A stretch of 21,465 nucleotides of DNA from F23-D06 sp045130275 (GTDB lineage Bacteria; Bacteroidota; Bacteroidia; Bacteroidales; WCHB1-69): positions 1 through 21,465 of the forward strand of contig JBGUPL010000080.1 in assembly GCA_045130275.1 (NCBI GenBank), read 5' to 3'. Below, one piece after another: positions 7,525 to 14,726 of the stretch. Numbering within the stretch: position 1 is the first letter of the stretch; the number at the start of each line of letters is the position of its first letter. Under the pieces are notes generated by a model. That model saw only the letters and a list, made by a program, of their open reading frames with translations, searched no databases and was not told the DNA's origin. Both the position numbers and the translations under genes were made by a program.

Positions 7525-7558
7525 ATTTTATGTTAATTTGCAGCTTGATTGAGGGAAT

Positions 7559-8650
7559 ATGGTTGCCAATACGAAAAACAGAAGACTTTCAGGGTTTCGG
7601 CTGAAGCCGTTGCACGTGATAAACCCCTTCACGGTGCGGAATGCCCTGTGGCTCTCGCTGCCCGCCGGAATCATTCTCACCGGAATCATGACCATGGGGC
7701 ATCTTGACACTGCCACCTGGACGATTGCTTCCAGTTATCATCCGGCCTTGAGTCTGGCACTGAACTGCGGACTCTTCTTCGTCCTTTTCCTCTTCGTTTT
7801 CAGCATTGTGAAGAGCAAACTGCCCGTGGTGTGGCGTTTCGTGTTGGCCACGGCCGGTTCGTTGCTCATCGCCGCCGTCTTCTCGCTGCTCTCTATCGGA
7901 TTGCAACGTCTTGTTTACGAGGAATTTATGATAGACAAGGCCTATAGCGGCAATATGATCAAGGACGGGTTGATTGTCATCACGACCATCATGATTACGC
8001 TGCTGATTTTTAGTCTGAGTCGCCGCCATCAGATGATGCTGGAGAATGAGCGGTTGCAGTCGGAGAACTTGTTGGTGCGTTATGAAACCCTTGAAAGTCA
8101 GCTGAATCCGCATTTTCTATTCAACTCGCTCAACACGCTTAGCGGATTGATTGGCATGGATGACGACAAGGCGCAGGAGTATTTGCAGCAGTTGGCATCG
8201 ACCTATCGTTACACTATCCAGCAGAACAAGCTGGTGCCGATCGAGGAGGAGCTTCGCTTTGCGGATGCCTATCTTTACATGATGAACATCCGCTACGGCA
8301 ACAATCTGAAAGTGGTGCGCCGGTTGGATGGGGTGGAGGGCTATGTGGTGCCCATCAGCGTGCAGCAATTGCTTGAGAACGCGCTGAAACACAATGTGGT
8401 AAGCGACAAGCATCCGTTGGAGATTCGTCTGGAGGCGACCAGTAACGGCACATTGCGGGTCAGCAACCGCATTTGCCCGAAAGAAGCCATCGAGTCCGAG
8501 GGGGTCGGCCTTGCCAATTTGGACAAACGTTACGAACTGATAGCCGGCGAGCATATCTCCGTGCGCAGCGACAACGAGATGTTTGTGGTGGATATTCCGC
8601 TGATTTCCAGAGAGAAAGCGATGGAATTGCTGGATAGAATGAAAGAATAG
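7559..8650 (+). CDS. LytS/YpdA-type sensor histidine kinase
   Basis: A 363-residue membrane kinase. Four membrane segments lie near residues 31-48, 66-84, 94-113 and 136-153, followed by a short coiled coil and the His_kinase (PF06580) domain. The phosphorylated residue should be His185 in Gln-Leu-Asn-Pro-His-Phe-Leu-Phe-Asn. The N-box Glu-Asn-Ala-Leu-Lys-His-Asn and a Gly-Val-Gly-Leu-Ala-Asn-Leu ATP-binding turn are intact. There is no large periplasmic sensor domain, so the signal is probably sensed in or near the membrane. GAGGG precedes the ATG by a few bases, a rare Shine-Dalgarno-like case here. It follows the permeases by 34 bases and precedes its response regulator by 6, which suggests it controls or reports on the exporter. 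Confidence 0.9.
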   Translation: MVANTKNRRLSGFRLKPLHVINPFTVRNALWLSLPAGIILTGIMTMGHLDTATWTIASSYHPALSLALNCGLFFVLFLFVFSIVKSKLPVVWRFVLATAGSLLIAAVFSLLSIGLQRLVYEEFMIDKAYSGNMIKDGLIVITTIMITLLIFSLSRRHQMMLENERLQSENLLVRYETLESQLNPHFLFNSLNTLSGLIGMDDDKAQEYLQQLASTYRYTIQQNKLVPIEEELRFADAYLYMMNIRYGNNLKVVRRLDGVEGYVVPISVQQLLENALKHNVVSDKHPLEIRLEATSNGTLRVSNRICPKEAIESEGVGLANLDKRYELIAGEHISVRSDNEMFVVDIPLISREKAMELLDRMKE

Positions 8651-8656
8651 AATGCT

Positions 8657-9427
8657 ATGAAAAAAGTGGTCATCATAGAAGATGAGGCGATTGCGGCCCA
8701 GAGATTGTCCAAGATGCTGTCGGAGGAGAATCCCGATTTGCGGGTGGTGCAAGTGCTTCAAACTGTGGAAGATACGGTTGATTGGTTCCAGACGAACCCC
8801 ACTCCCGATTTGGTGTTTATGGACATCCACCTCGCGGACGGGCTGGCCTTCCGCATCTTCGACAAAATCACCATCGAATGCCCGATTATCTTCACCACCG
8901 CGTACGACCAATATGCGTTGCAGGCCTTCCAAGTAAACAGCATCGACTATCTGCTGAAGCCCATCAACCGCGAGGATTTGCAGCGGGCGTTGTGCAAATT
9001 CGGGAAAATCGAGGAGAAAGCTCCCTCGTCGTCCGAAAACAGCCAGCTTTCTGCCCTGATGGAGATGTTCAACCGGCAGTCGCGGCAGTACCAGTCCTAC
9101 TTCCTGATTCCGGTGAAAGACAAGTTGGTTCCGTTAGCCATTGCGGAGGTGGCGTGTTTCTATTTGGAAGACAAGGTGTCGCGAGCCGTCACGTTCGACG
9201 GAAGGACCGTCGTGGTGGGCAAGCCGTTGGATGTCATTGTGGATCAGTTGGATCCGCATCTCTTCTTCCGCGCCAACCGGCAATATGTGGTGGCGCACAA
9301 GGCCATCGAGGGCATTTCAATGTGGTTTGGCGGCAAGCTGAACCTATCCCTTTCGGTGAACGTTCCCGAACGCATTCTTATCAGCAAGGCCCGCGTTCCC
9401 GAATTCAAAGAGTGGTACACCTTGTAG
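8657..9427 (+). CDS. LytTR-family response regulator
   Basis: A 256-residue DNA-binding regulator. The receiver domain (about residues 1-118) has the acidic pair Glu8/Asp9, phosphoacceptor Asp56 in Phe-Met-Asp-Ile-His, Thr80/Thr81, and Lys101 in Leu-Leu-Lys-Pro. A linker follows, then a LytTR DNA-binding domain (about 150-256) with Phe-Phe-Arg-Ala-Asn-Arg-Gln-Tyr. It pairs with the kinase ending 6 bases upstream. Its stop codon TAG (9425-9427) lies inside a perfect palindrome (9423-9452). Confidence 0.92.
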   Translation: MKKVVIIEDEAIAAQRLSKMLSEENPDLRVVQVLQTVEDTVDWFQTNPTPDLVFMDIHLADGLAFRIFDKITIECPIIFTTAYDQYALQAFQVNSIDYLLKPINREDLQRALCKFGKIEEKAPSSSENSQLSALMEMFNRQSRQYQSYFLIPVKDKLVPLAIAEVACFYLEDKVSRAVTFDGRTVVVGKPLDVIVDQLDPHLFFRANRQYVVAHKAIEGISMWFGGKLNLSLSVNVPERILISKARVPEFKEWYTL

Positions 9428-9452
9428 AGACGGGGCGTGCCCCGTCTCTACA
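9423..9452 (+). repeat. Perfect palindrome overlapping the LytTR gene stop
   Basis: TGTAGAGACGGGGC (9423-9436) and GCCCCGTCTCTACA (9439-9452) are perfect 14-base arms around a 2-base centre. The stop codon of the response regulator is part of the left arm. It could end transcription of the efflux block, although the T-rich tail is weak and starts late. GTAGAGACG-type palindromes recur as dispersed repeats in many Bacteroidota genomes as far as I recall, so a mobile repeat is an equal option. Confidence 0.75.
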
Positions 9453-9490
9453 CAGGAAAAATATCGTTTTCTTTATTTCCGTAAATTATG

Positions 9491-9498
9491 TATCTTTG
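9491..9498 (+). promoter_or_regulatory. -7 promoter box before SulP transporter gene
   Basis: TATCTTTG matches TAnnTTTG exactly and is followed by GCCGCC. It lies 50 bases before the ATG at 9549, giving a leader of roughly 40-45 bases. No clear -33 box is seen, only a T-rich run near 9465-9479. It makes the SulP gene a unit separate from the efflux block. Confidence 0.6.
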
Positions 9499-9548
9499 CC
9501 GCCGATTTTGAATTTTGTTAATACGTTGATTATAAACGAAATAGAAAT

Positions 9549-11249
9549 ATGGCATTTATCAAAACTGACAATCTGAAAGGCGATATTTTCGGCGGCATCA
9601 CCGCGGGCATCGTGGCGTTGCCGCTCGCATTGGCATTCGGCATCCAGGCGTTCGGGGGCATCGACGACCCCGCTGCCAGCTCCATGGGCGCCCTCGCAGG
9701 CCTCGTCGGAGCCACCTTCCTCGGCTTCTTCGCCTCCCTCTTTGGCGGCACCCACTCCCAAATCAGCGGTCCCACCGGTCCCATGACCGTCATCACCGCT
9801 TCGCTGCTCAGCGGCGTGTGGGCTGCCCAGCACTCCATGAGCGCGGTGCTCATCAGCATGTCGCTCGCCGGACTCTTCTGCGGTGTCTTCCAGATTCTGT
9901 TCGGCATCATGAAGATCGGCAAATACGTGCGCTACATCCCGTATCCCGTCCTCTCAGGCTTCATGAGTGGTATCGGCGTCATCATCATTATCCAACAACT
10001 CTATCCTTTAATCGGTTGTAAATCACCCGTTTTGGTGATTGATATGATTAAAGAGTTCCCCGAACGTGTGGCCAATGGCGTGTCGTTCACCGCACTGGCG
10101 CTCGGTCTGGGTACGATTGCGATTATCTACCTCTTCCCGTTGATAACCAAGAAGATACCTTCCACGTTGGTGGCCTTGTTGGTGATGACTGTCATCTCGC
10201 TTTTCCTCAATATGGACGAGAAACTGCTCATCGGTCAGATTCCCTCCGGATTCCCGATGCCGTTTTTCGCGAAAGAAGGGCTGGATTTGGCCGGCATTGA
10301 CTGGGGTGTGGTGTTGAAAGCTTCGGTCATTCCGGGACTTACGCTCGCCGGTTTGGGTAGTATTGACACGTTGCTCACCTCCGTGGTGGCCGACAATATC
10401 ACCAAGACCCATCACAACAGCAACCGTGAGCTGATGGGGCAGGGTATCGGTAACATGATCAGCGGCCTTTTCTGCGGAATCAGCGGTGCGGGCGCGACCA
10501 TGCGTACGGTCGTGAACGTGAAGAGCGGCGGTCGCACGCAAATCAGCGGTATGGTCCACTCCATGCTTTTGCTCGCCGTGCTGCTCGGTCTGGGCAGTCT
10601 GGTGCGTTATGTCCCGCTGTCCGTCCTCGCCGGCATCCTGATCACCGTCGGCTGGGGAATCATTGACTTCAAGGGCTTTAAGGACCTGCTCCGCATCCCC
10701 CGCGCCGATGCGGTGGTGCTCATCATCGTCTTCCTGCTCACCGTTTTCGTGGACCTGCTCACGGCTGTCGGCATCGGCATGGTGATCGCCTGCGTCCTCT
10801 TCATGAAGCGCGCCAGCGACCTCGTGGAGGGCGGCTACAGCTCCGCCGAGATGACCAACTTCGACAAGGAAAGCCCCTGGCAGGATGAAGGCGGCATGCC
10901 CGACAAAGTACAGCACAAGATTTACATCCAGCGACTTAACGGTCCGATCTTCTTCGGCACCATCACCAAGTTCCAGCAGGTGATGAACGACGTGCCCGAG
11001 GACGCCAAGATCGTCATCATCCGCATGCGGCTCGTCAGTTTCATGGACCAGTCGGGACTTTACGCCATGGAGACCGCCATCAAGGAACTGCAGGACCGCG
11101 GCGTCCTCGTACTGATGACCATCATCCAGCCGCAGCCGATGTATATGCTTAAGACGATGAAGGTTATCCCGCTCATCGTGCCCGAACAGCACACCTTCGA
11201 AACCTTCGAGGACTGCACGGCGTTCCTGAAAAACCGCGTTGAGAATTAG
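9549..11249 (+). CDS. SulP-family inorganic anion transporter with STAS domain
   Basis: A 566-residue inner membrane protein of the SulP/SLC26 family, which moves sulfate, bicarbonate or other anions. The N-terminal signature Asp-Ile-Phe-Gly-Gly-Ile-Thr-Ala-Gly-Ile-Val-Ala-Leu-Pro is typical, as are Gly-Pro-Thr-Gly-Pro-Met and the Gly-Gly-Arg-Thr-Gln-Ile-Ser-Gly motif near the middle. About 10-12 hydrophobic segments fill residues 10-420. A cytoplasmic STAS domain occupies about 450-560, with Asp-Gln-Ser-Gly where anti-sigma antagonists have Asp-Ser-Ser-Gly. The substrate cannot be told from sequence alone. It has its own promoter, and a heptamer array begins at its 3' end. Confidence 0.93.
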   Translation: MAFIKTDNLKGDIFGGITAGIVALPLALAFGIQAFGGIDDPAASSMGALAGLVGATFLGFFASLFGGTHSQISGPTGPMTVITASLLSGVWAAQHSMSAVLISMSLAGLFCGVFQILFGIMKIGKYVRYIPYPVLSGFMSGIGVIIIIQQLYPLIGCKSPVLVIDMIKEFPERVANGVSFTALALGLGTIAIIYLFPLITKKIPSTLVALLVMTVISLFLNMDEKLLIGQIPSGFPMPFFAKEGLDLAGIDWGVVLKASVIPGLTLAGLGSIDTLLTSVVADNITKTHHNSNRELMGQGIGNMISGLFCGISGAGATMRTVVNVKSGGRTQISGMVHSMLLLAVLLGLGSLVRYVPLSVLAGILITVGWGIIDFKGFKDLLRIPRADAVVLIIVFLLTVFVDLLTAVGIGMVIACVLFMKRASDLVEGGYSSAEMTNFDKESPWQDEGGMPDKVQHKIYIQRLNGPIFFGTITKFQQVMNDVPEDAKIVIIRMRLVSFMDQSGLYAMETAIKELQDRGVLVLMTIIQPQPMYMLKTMKVIPLIVPEQHTFETFEDCTAFLKNRVEN

Positions 11250-11265
11250 TAGTTAGCAGTTAAAC
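11238..11265 (+). repeat. Heptamer array (GTTAGCA type) at the SulP gene end
   Basis: Four units in 7-base phase, GTTGAGA, ATTAGTA, GTTAGCA and GTTAAAC, start inside the last codons of the SulP gene and cover its stop at 11247-11249. The unit GTTAGCA also appears in the array at 13884-13918. Confidence 0.55.
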
Positions 11266-11328
11266 TTTCAGAGAAAACCTCAGTCACAATGATTATATTA
11301 ACGAAAAAGATGTCATATTTAAAATATC

Positions 11329-11434
11329 TTCCTTAAGCAGCCCATTCCCCTTCTTTAGAAGGGGTGCCCGAAGGGCGGGGTAGTTTTAGGGGCAAGAGCT
11401 TGGTAGCCAGGGGTAAGCGGAGCGCAGCCCCTGG
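11329..11434 (+). repeat. TTCCTTAAGCAG element (copy 3) with GGGGTAG hairpin (copy 2)
   Basis: TTCCTTAAGCAG (11329-11340) is followed directly by CCCCTTCT (11347-11354) pairing with AGAAGGGG (11357-11364), then GCCC-GAA-GGGC (11366-11376) and GGGGTAG. Next come GAGCTTGGTAG (11396-11406) and a stem with CCAGGGG (11407-11413) and CCCCTGG (11428-11434). At 478-605 the two modules occur in the opposite order. Together with the heptamers this fills most of the 225-base gap 11250-11474; the rest is an AT-rich stretch (11290-11328) with no clear promoter. Confidence 0.65.
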
Positions 11435-11474
11435 GATGAAAAAAACAGAAACAAACAAATAAAATAATAACGAT

Positions 11475-12269
11475 ATGAAAAGAATCATCATCCTGGCTAT
11501 AGCAGCCATCATCACGTTGGGAGCGAATGCCCAGCAAAGCAAAACGGCCTCGAAGAACGAGCAGACCGTGACCATCCAGACCAATGGCGTGTGCCAGAAA
11601 TGCGCCGACAAATTCAAGGAGAATGTGCCTTATTTCAAGGGTGTCAAGTCCTACACCTACGACATGAAGACGGCGAAGCTGACCATCAATTACGACGCGA
11701 AGAAAACAAATCCCGACCAGTTGCGTACAGAAGTGAGCAAGCTGGGTTATAACGCTGACAATGTGAAAGCTGATCCGGATGCTCGCGCAAAATTGCCCGC
11801 TTGCTGTCGTGCTGAAAAGAGCGGTGGCTGTGGTGGATGCGCCGGTCACGGAAACGGTCAAGGTTGTGGCAACCACGGTGCTCAGAAGAGCTGTGCAGGT
11901 CATGCTGCCAACGGTGGTCACAGCTGCGGCAATCACGGAGACCAACACAAGTGCCAAGGCCAACATGGTGGTGAGAAGAGCTGCGCTGGCCATGCTGCCA
12001 ACGGCGGTCACAGCTGCGGCAATCACGGAGACCAACACAAGTGCCAAGGCCAACATGGTGGTGAGAAGAGCTGCGCTGGTCATGCTGCCAACGGCGGTCA
12101 CAGCTGCGGCAATCACGAAGACCAACACAAGTGCCAAGGCCAACATGGTGGTGAGAAGAGCTGTGCCGGCCACCCTCAGCACTCTGCTAAGCATCAGGAA
12201 GACCAAGAACGGAAACCCTCTCAGAAAACAGGGGTCTCCTCTCAAAAGACATCGACAGAAAAGAGATAG
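11475..12269 (+). CDS. Secreted HMA-domain protein with Cys/His-rich tandem repeats
   Basis: A 264-residue protein with a signal peptide (1-19, ending Ala-Asn-Ala). A heavy-metal-associated domain spans about residues 30-95, with Cys40-Gln-Lys-Cys43 at the metal site; this fold binds Cu(I), Zn or similar ions. Then comes a Gly/Cys/His/Asn-rich tail. From residue 138 a 30-residue unit opening Lys-Ser-Cys-Ala-Gly-His is repeated three times plus a partial fourth, each with 3 Cys and 5 His. The last 30 residues are a charged Gln/Lys/Glu-rich end. It may sequester or deliver metal in the periplasm; that is inference from composition. An A-rich leader precedes the ATG and a strong terminator follows, so it is probably transcribed on its own or with SulP. 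Confidence 0.85.
   Translation: MKRIIILAIAAIITLGANAQQSKTASKNEQTVTIQTNGVCQKCADKFKENVPYFKGVKSYTYDMKTAKLTINYDAKKTNPDQLRTEVSKLGYNADNVKADPDARAKLPACCRAEKSGGCGGCAGHGNGQGCGNHGAQKSCAGHAANGGHSCGNHGDQHKCQGQHGGEKSCAGHAANGGHSCGNHGDQHKCQGQHGGEKSCAGHAANGGHSCGNHEDQHKCQGQHGGEKSCAGHPQHSAKHQEDQERKPSQKTGVSSQKTSTEKR
11886..12173 (+). repeat. 90-bp tandem repeats within the Cys/His-rich gene
   Basis: Units begin at 11886, 11976 and 12066, each exactly 90 bases, with a partial unit from 12156. By eye units 1 and 2 differ at 4 positions and units 2 and 3 at 2, mostly third-codon changes. This near identity points to recent expansion by slippage or recombination, so copy number may vary between strains. Confidence 0.92.
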
Positions 12270-12297
12270 TAAATACGATTTCTTTTATTTGGGTATG

Positions 12298-12326
12298 AAA
12301 ATGAGGTCCACAAGACCTCATTTTTT
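12298..12326 (+). terminator. Rho-independent terminator after the Cys/His-rich gene
   Basis: AAAATGAGGTC (12298-12308) pairs with GACCTCATTTT (12314-12324) around a 5-base loop, and the T run continues to 12326. It lies 28 bases after the stop codon at 12267-12269. It is the clearest terminator in the window, and the A-run on the 5' side means it may also work for transcripts from the other strand. Confidence 0.85.
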
Positions 12327-12353
12327 GTTATTGGCGGTCCGGATGGAAGTGTG

Positions 12354-12381
12354 AAATCGTACTGAAAAAATCGTACTTTTG
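12354..12381 (+). promoter_or_regulatory. Promoter with 10-bp direct repeat before the FAD oxidoreductase
   Basis: TACTTTTG (12374-12381) matches the -7 consensus and sits only 9 bases before the ATG at 12391, so the transcript should be leaderless or nearly so. AAATCGTACT occurs twice, at 12354-12363 and 12368-12377, 14 bases apart start to start, and the second copy runs into the -7 box. This could be an operator. Confidence 0.6.
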
Positions 12382-12390
12382 CCGCCGAAA

Positions 12391-13902
12391 ATGAGCAAAG
12401 GGAACCATATTCATATCATCGGCGGCGGTATCGGCGGGTTGTTCACCGGTGCGCTTTTGGCCAAAGAGGGTTACAAAGTGACCGTTCTGGAGCGGAGTGC
12501 GCATGTGGGCGGTGGTCTGCAGTCGTTCACCCGTAACGGGGTGACCTTCGATGCGGGTATGCATGTGGTGGGCGGACTCCAGCCCGGCGGCTCGCTCAAC
12601 CGCATCTGCCGTCATCTCGGCGTTCTGGACCAGTTGCACTATAGACAGGTCGATACCGACTGCGGCGACGAGGTGTTCTGTCTCGAGGGCAGGACCCGCT
12701 ACCGCATTCCCCAGGGCAAGGAATCCTTCACGAAGTATTTCCAAGATCTTTTCCCGGAAGAGCGGGAGAACATCCAACGCTATGTGGATCACTTGTTCGC
12801 CTTGGCCGACCAGGTCGATTTCTTCTTCCTCAGACCCGGCAGTGTTTCGGGTTCGGGTGGGGACGAGTCTTTTTACAAACCATCAGCGCATTTTATTGCC
12901 GACCATGTGCGCGATCCGAAGTTGCGCAGTCTGCTGGCCTATCTCAGTCCCTTGTGCGGTGGTGATTCCGGATACACGCCGGCCTATATCTTTGCGTTGA
13001 TCAACTATCTGTATATAAGTGGTCATTACCGTTTCGAAGGTCCTGCTGAGCAACTGGCGGAGGTTTTGGTCCGTCGTATCAGCGAACTTGGCGGCGAGGT
13101 GCTGACCAACGCGGAGGTCACCGGTATTCGCATGGATAGTCGAAGAGTGCGGTCTTTGTCCATCGCTGACGGTCGCTGCCTTGAAACGGACCTCGTCATA
13201 TCTTCCATACATCCGCAGGCGGCGTTAAAAATTGTGAAAGACCAGTTGTTCACGAAGGCTGCTCGGATGCGTTTGTCGGCCGCCCCGAACAACTATTCGG
13301 CTTACTGCGTCTATGCGGTGCTTAAGGAGGGAACGTTCCCGTATCTCAACCATCCATGTTATTGTTGGGACAATTACGACAAGGTATGGCAGTTTGGGAA
13401 ATATGAAGAAGCGAACTGGCCGCAGAATTTCGTCTATTTCACCCCGTGCGAAAAAAATCAAGGACCATACGCGAAGGCCTTGCAGGTGATCGTTTTCTCT
13501 CCGTTCTCCATGGTTGAACGCTGGGCTGACACCACGGTGGGGAGGCGAGGAAGTGAGTATGAAATGTGGAAGTCAAAGCATACGGAATTGATATTGAATA
13601 AGTTGGAGTTTTGTCATCCAGGGTTTCGCTCATGTGTGGAAGCGGTCTATGACGCTACTCCGCTGACTATCCGCGACTATTTCAACGAGCCGGAGGGTTC
13701 GCTCTACGGGTTGCAGAAGGACAGTCGTGACCCCTATGCCGGCTACCTCCCGATCCGCACCAAGGCCGAAAACTTCTTCATGACAGGCCAGAACGTCTAT
13801 TTGCACGGTTGCTGTGGCGTGCCGCTCACGGCGGTGATGACGGCGGAAGCGGTGATGGGGGAGAAAGATGGAATCGTAAAGAAGTTAGAAGTTGGTAGTT
13901 AG
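12391..13902 (+). CDS. CrtI/retinol-saturase-like FAD-dependent oxidoreductase
   Basis: A 503-residue flavoprotein of the phytoene desaturase/all-trans-retinol 13,14-reductase group. The Rossmann loop Gly11-Gly-Gly13-Ile-Gly-Gly16 and Glu34 (binding the FAD ribose) open the protein, followed by Gly-Gly-Gly-Leu-Gln-Ser-Phe. The C-terminal FAD segment Phe-Met-Thr-Gly-Gln-Asn-Val-Tyr-Leu-His-Gly fits retinol-saturase-like members best. The substrate may be a carotenoid, polyene or other unsaturated lipid; the sequence does not say. The ATG at 12391 was chosen because an earlier TTG (12379) lies inside the -7 box. The last codons overlap a heptamer array, and an alpha/beta hydrolase begins 12 bases downstream, so the two are probably one transcript. 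Confidence 0.87.
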   Translation: MSKGNHIHIIGGGIGGLFTGALLAKEGYKVTVLERSAHVGGGLQSFTRNGVTFDAGMHVVGGLQPGGSLNRICRHLGVLDQLHYRQVDTDCGDEVFCLEGRTRYRIPQGKESFTKYFQDLFPEERENIQRYVDHLFALADQVDFFFLRPGSVSGSGGDESFYKPSAHFIADHVRDPKLRSLLAYLSPLCGGDSGYTPAYIFALINYLYISGHYRFEGPAEQLAEVLVRRISELGGEVLTNAEVTGIRMDSRRVRSLSIADGRCLETDLVISSIHPQAALKIVKDQLFTKAARMRLSAAPNNYSAYCVYAVLKEGTFPYLNHPCYCWDNYDKVWQFGKYEEANWPQNFVYFTPCEKNQGPYAKALQVIVFSPFSMVERWADTTVGRRGSEYEMWKSKHTELILNKLEFCHPGFRSCVEAVYDATPLTIRDYFNEPEGSLYGLQKDSRDPYAGYLPIRTKAENFFMTGQNVYLHGCCGVPLTAVMTAEAVMGEKDGIVKKLEVGS

Positions 13903-13918
13903 AAGTTAGCAGTTATGA
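13884..13918 (+). repeat. Heptamer array spanning stop and start codons
   Basis: Five units in 7-base phase, GTTAGAA, GTTGGTA, GTTAGAA, GTTAGCA and GTTATGA, run from 13884 to 13918. They encode the end of the oxidoreductase (stop at 13900-13902), fill the gap, and supply the ATG (13915-13917) of the next gene. Confidence 0.75.
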
Positions 13919-14700
13919 GAATATATAGAATCTTTATAGTTTTTATTGTCCTGATATTTTTGAATGACAATGTTTTAGCGCAGAAGTTGACGGAGTTTCT
14001 GCCTGAAGGGCGTAAGTCTGACACGGCCGTGGTGGTGTGTCCCGGTGGCAGCTATTACTGGCTGGCGAAACGCGGCGAGGGCAGCGAGGTGGCGCAATGG
14101 CTGAATGCCAACGGCTATGCCGCCTATGTGTTGGAATACCCTGTCTCCGGTTGGTGGTCATGGTTCACCCACATCCGGCGGAGCTGCTGTACGCAGTATC
14201 CTGGACAATTGAATGCGCTGGAAGACGCGTTAAAAACCGTTAAAACGAAAGGATATACGATGGTCGGGGCGATGGGTTTCTCCGCCGGCGGCCATCTTGT
14301 GCTGAGTGGCGCCGAACTTCTGCCCGACAGCACTGCGCCCGACTTTGTGGCGGCCATCTATCCCGTGGTCACGATGCGAGAACCCTATGTGCACAAACGC
14401 TCGCGTAGAGGACTGCTCGGTGAACGTCGCCGTCATGACCCCGTCATGCAAGATTCCCTTTCGATGGAGCTGCACACCGACCGCGTGCGCTGCCCCATCT
14501 TCCTGCTCTTTTGCGAAGATGACCCCACGGTGGACTGGCACAATGGGCAGATGCTACTTGACTCACTGAAAACCCCAGTGTACTTTATGCGTTGCGCCGG
14601 TGGCGGACATGGCTTCGGGGTGAATCCTGAAAAAATGTCTAGATATGTATCGGTTTGGCCCGAACGGTTTGTAGCATGGCTTCGGAGAAGCACTCACTGA
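13915..14700 (+). CDS. Secreted alpha/beta hydrolase (esterase/lipase-like)
   Basis: A 261-residue hydrolase with a signal peptide (1-22, ending Leu-Ala). Cys-Pro-Gly-Gly-Ser (42-46) is the oxyanion-hole region. Ser123 in Gly-Phe-Ser-Ala-Gly-Gly-His is the nucleophile. Asp203 (or Asp202) in Glu-Asp-Asp-Pro-Thr-Val and His232 in Gly-Gly-His-Gly-Phe-Gly complete the triad. It resembles the acetyl-esterase/BD-FAE type often active on acetylated sugars, but the substrate is not shown. It starts 12 bases after the oxidoreductase, in the last unit of a heptamer array. Its end faces the TonB-C gene across 26 bases. The palindrome TGATTC-T-GAATCA (14698-14710) covers the stop codon but is too short and AT-rich to be called a terminator. 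Confidence 0.87.
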   Translation: MRIYRIFIVFIVLIFLNDNVLAQKLTEFLPEGRKSDTAVVVCPGGSYYWLAKRGEGSEVAQWLNANGYAAYVLEYPVSGWWSWFTHIRRSCCTQYPGQLNALEDALKTVKTKGYTMVGAMGFSAGGHLVLSGAELLPDSTAPDFVAAIYPVVTMREPYVHKRSRRGLLGERRRHDPVMQDSLSMELHTDRVRCPIFLLFCEDDPTVDWHNGQMLLDSLKTPVYFMRCAGGGHGFGVNPEKMSRYVSVWPERFVAWLRRSTH

Positions 14701-14726
14701 TTCTGAATCAATCCGTTATGCTATAA

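Noticed and set aside
11355..12354. Long overlapping frames (296 codons minus, 191 codons plus) across the Cys/His repeats
   Set aside because: The repeat length of 90 is divisible by three, so any frame open in one unit stays open in all. The products are low-complexity repeats without a sensible start or domain.
14698..14710. TGATTC-T-GAATCA palindrome as a terminator between convergent genes
   Set aside because: The stem is only 6 bp, AT-rich, and lacks a T-run.
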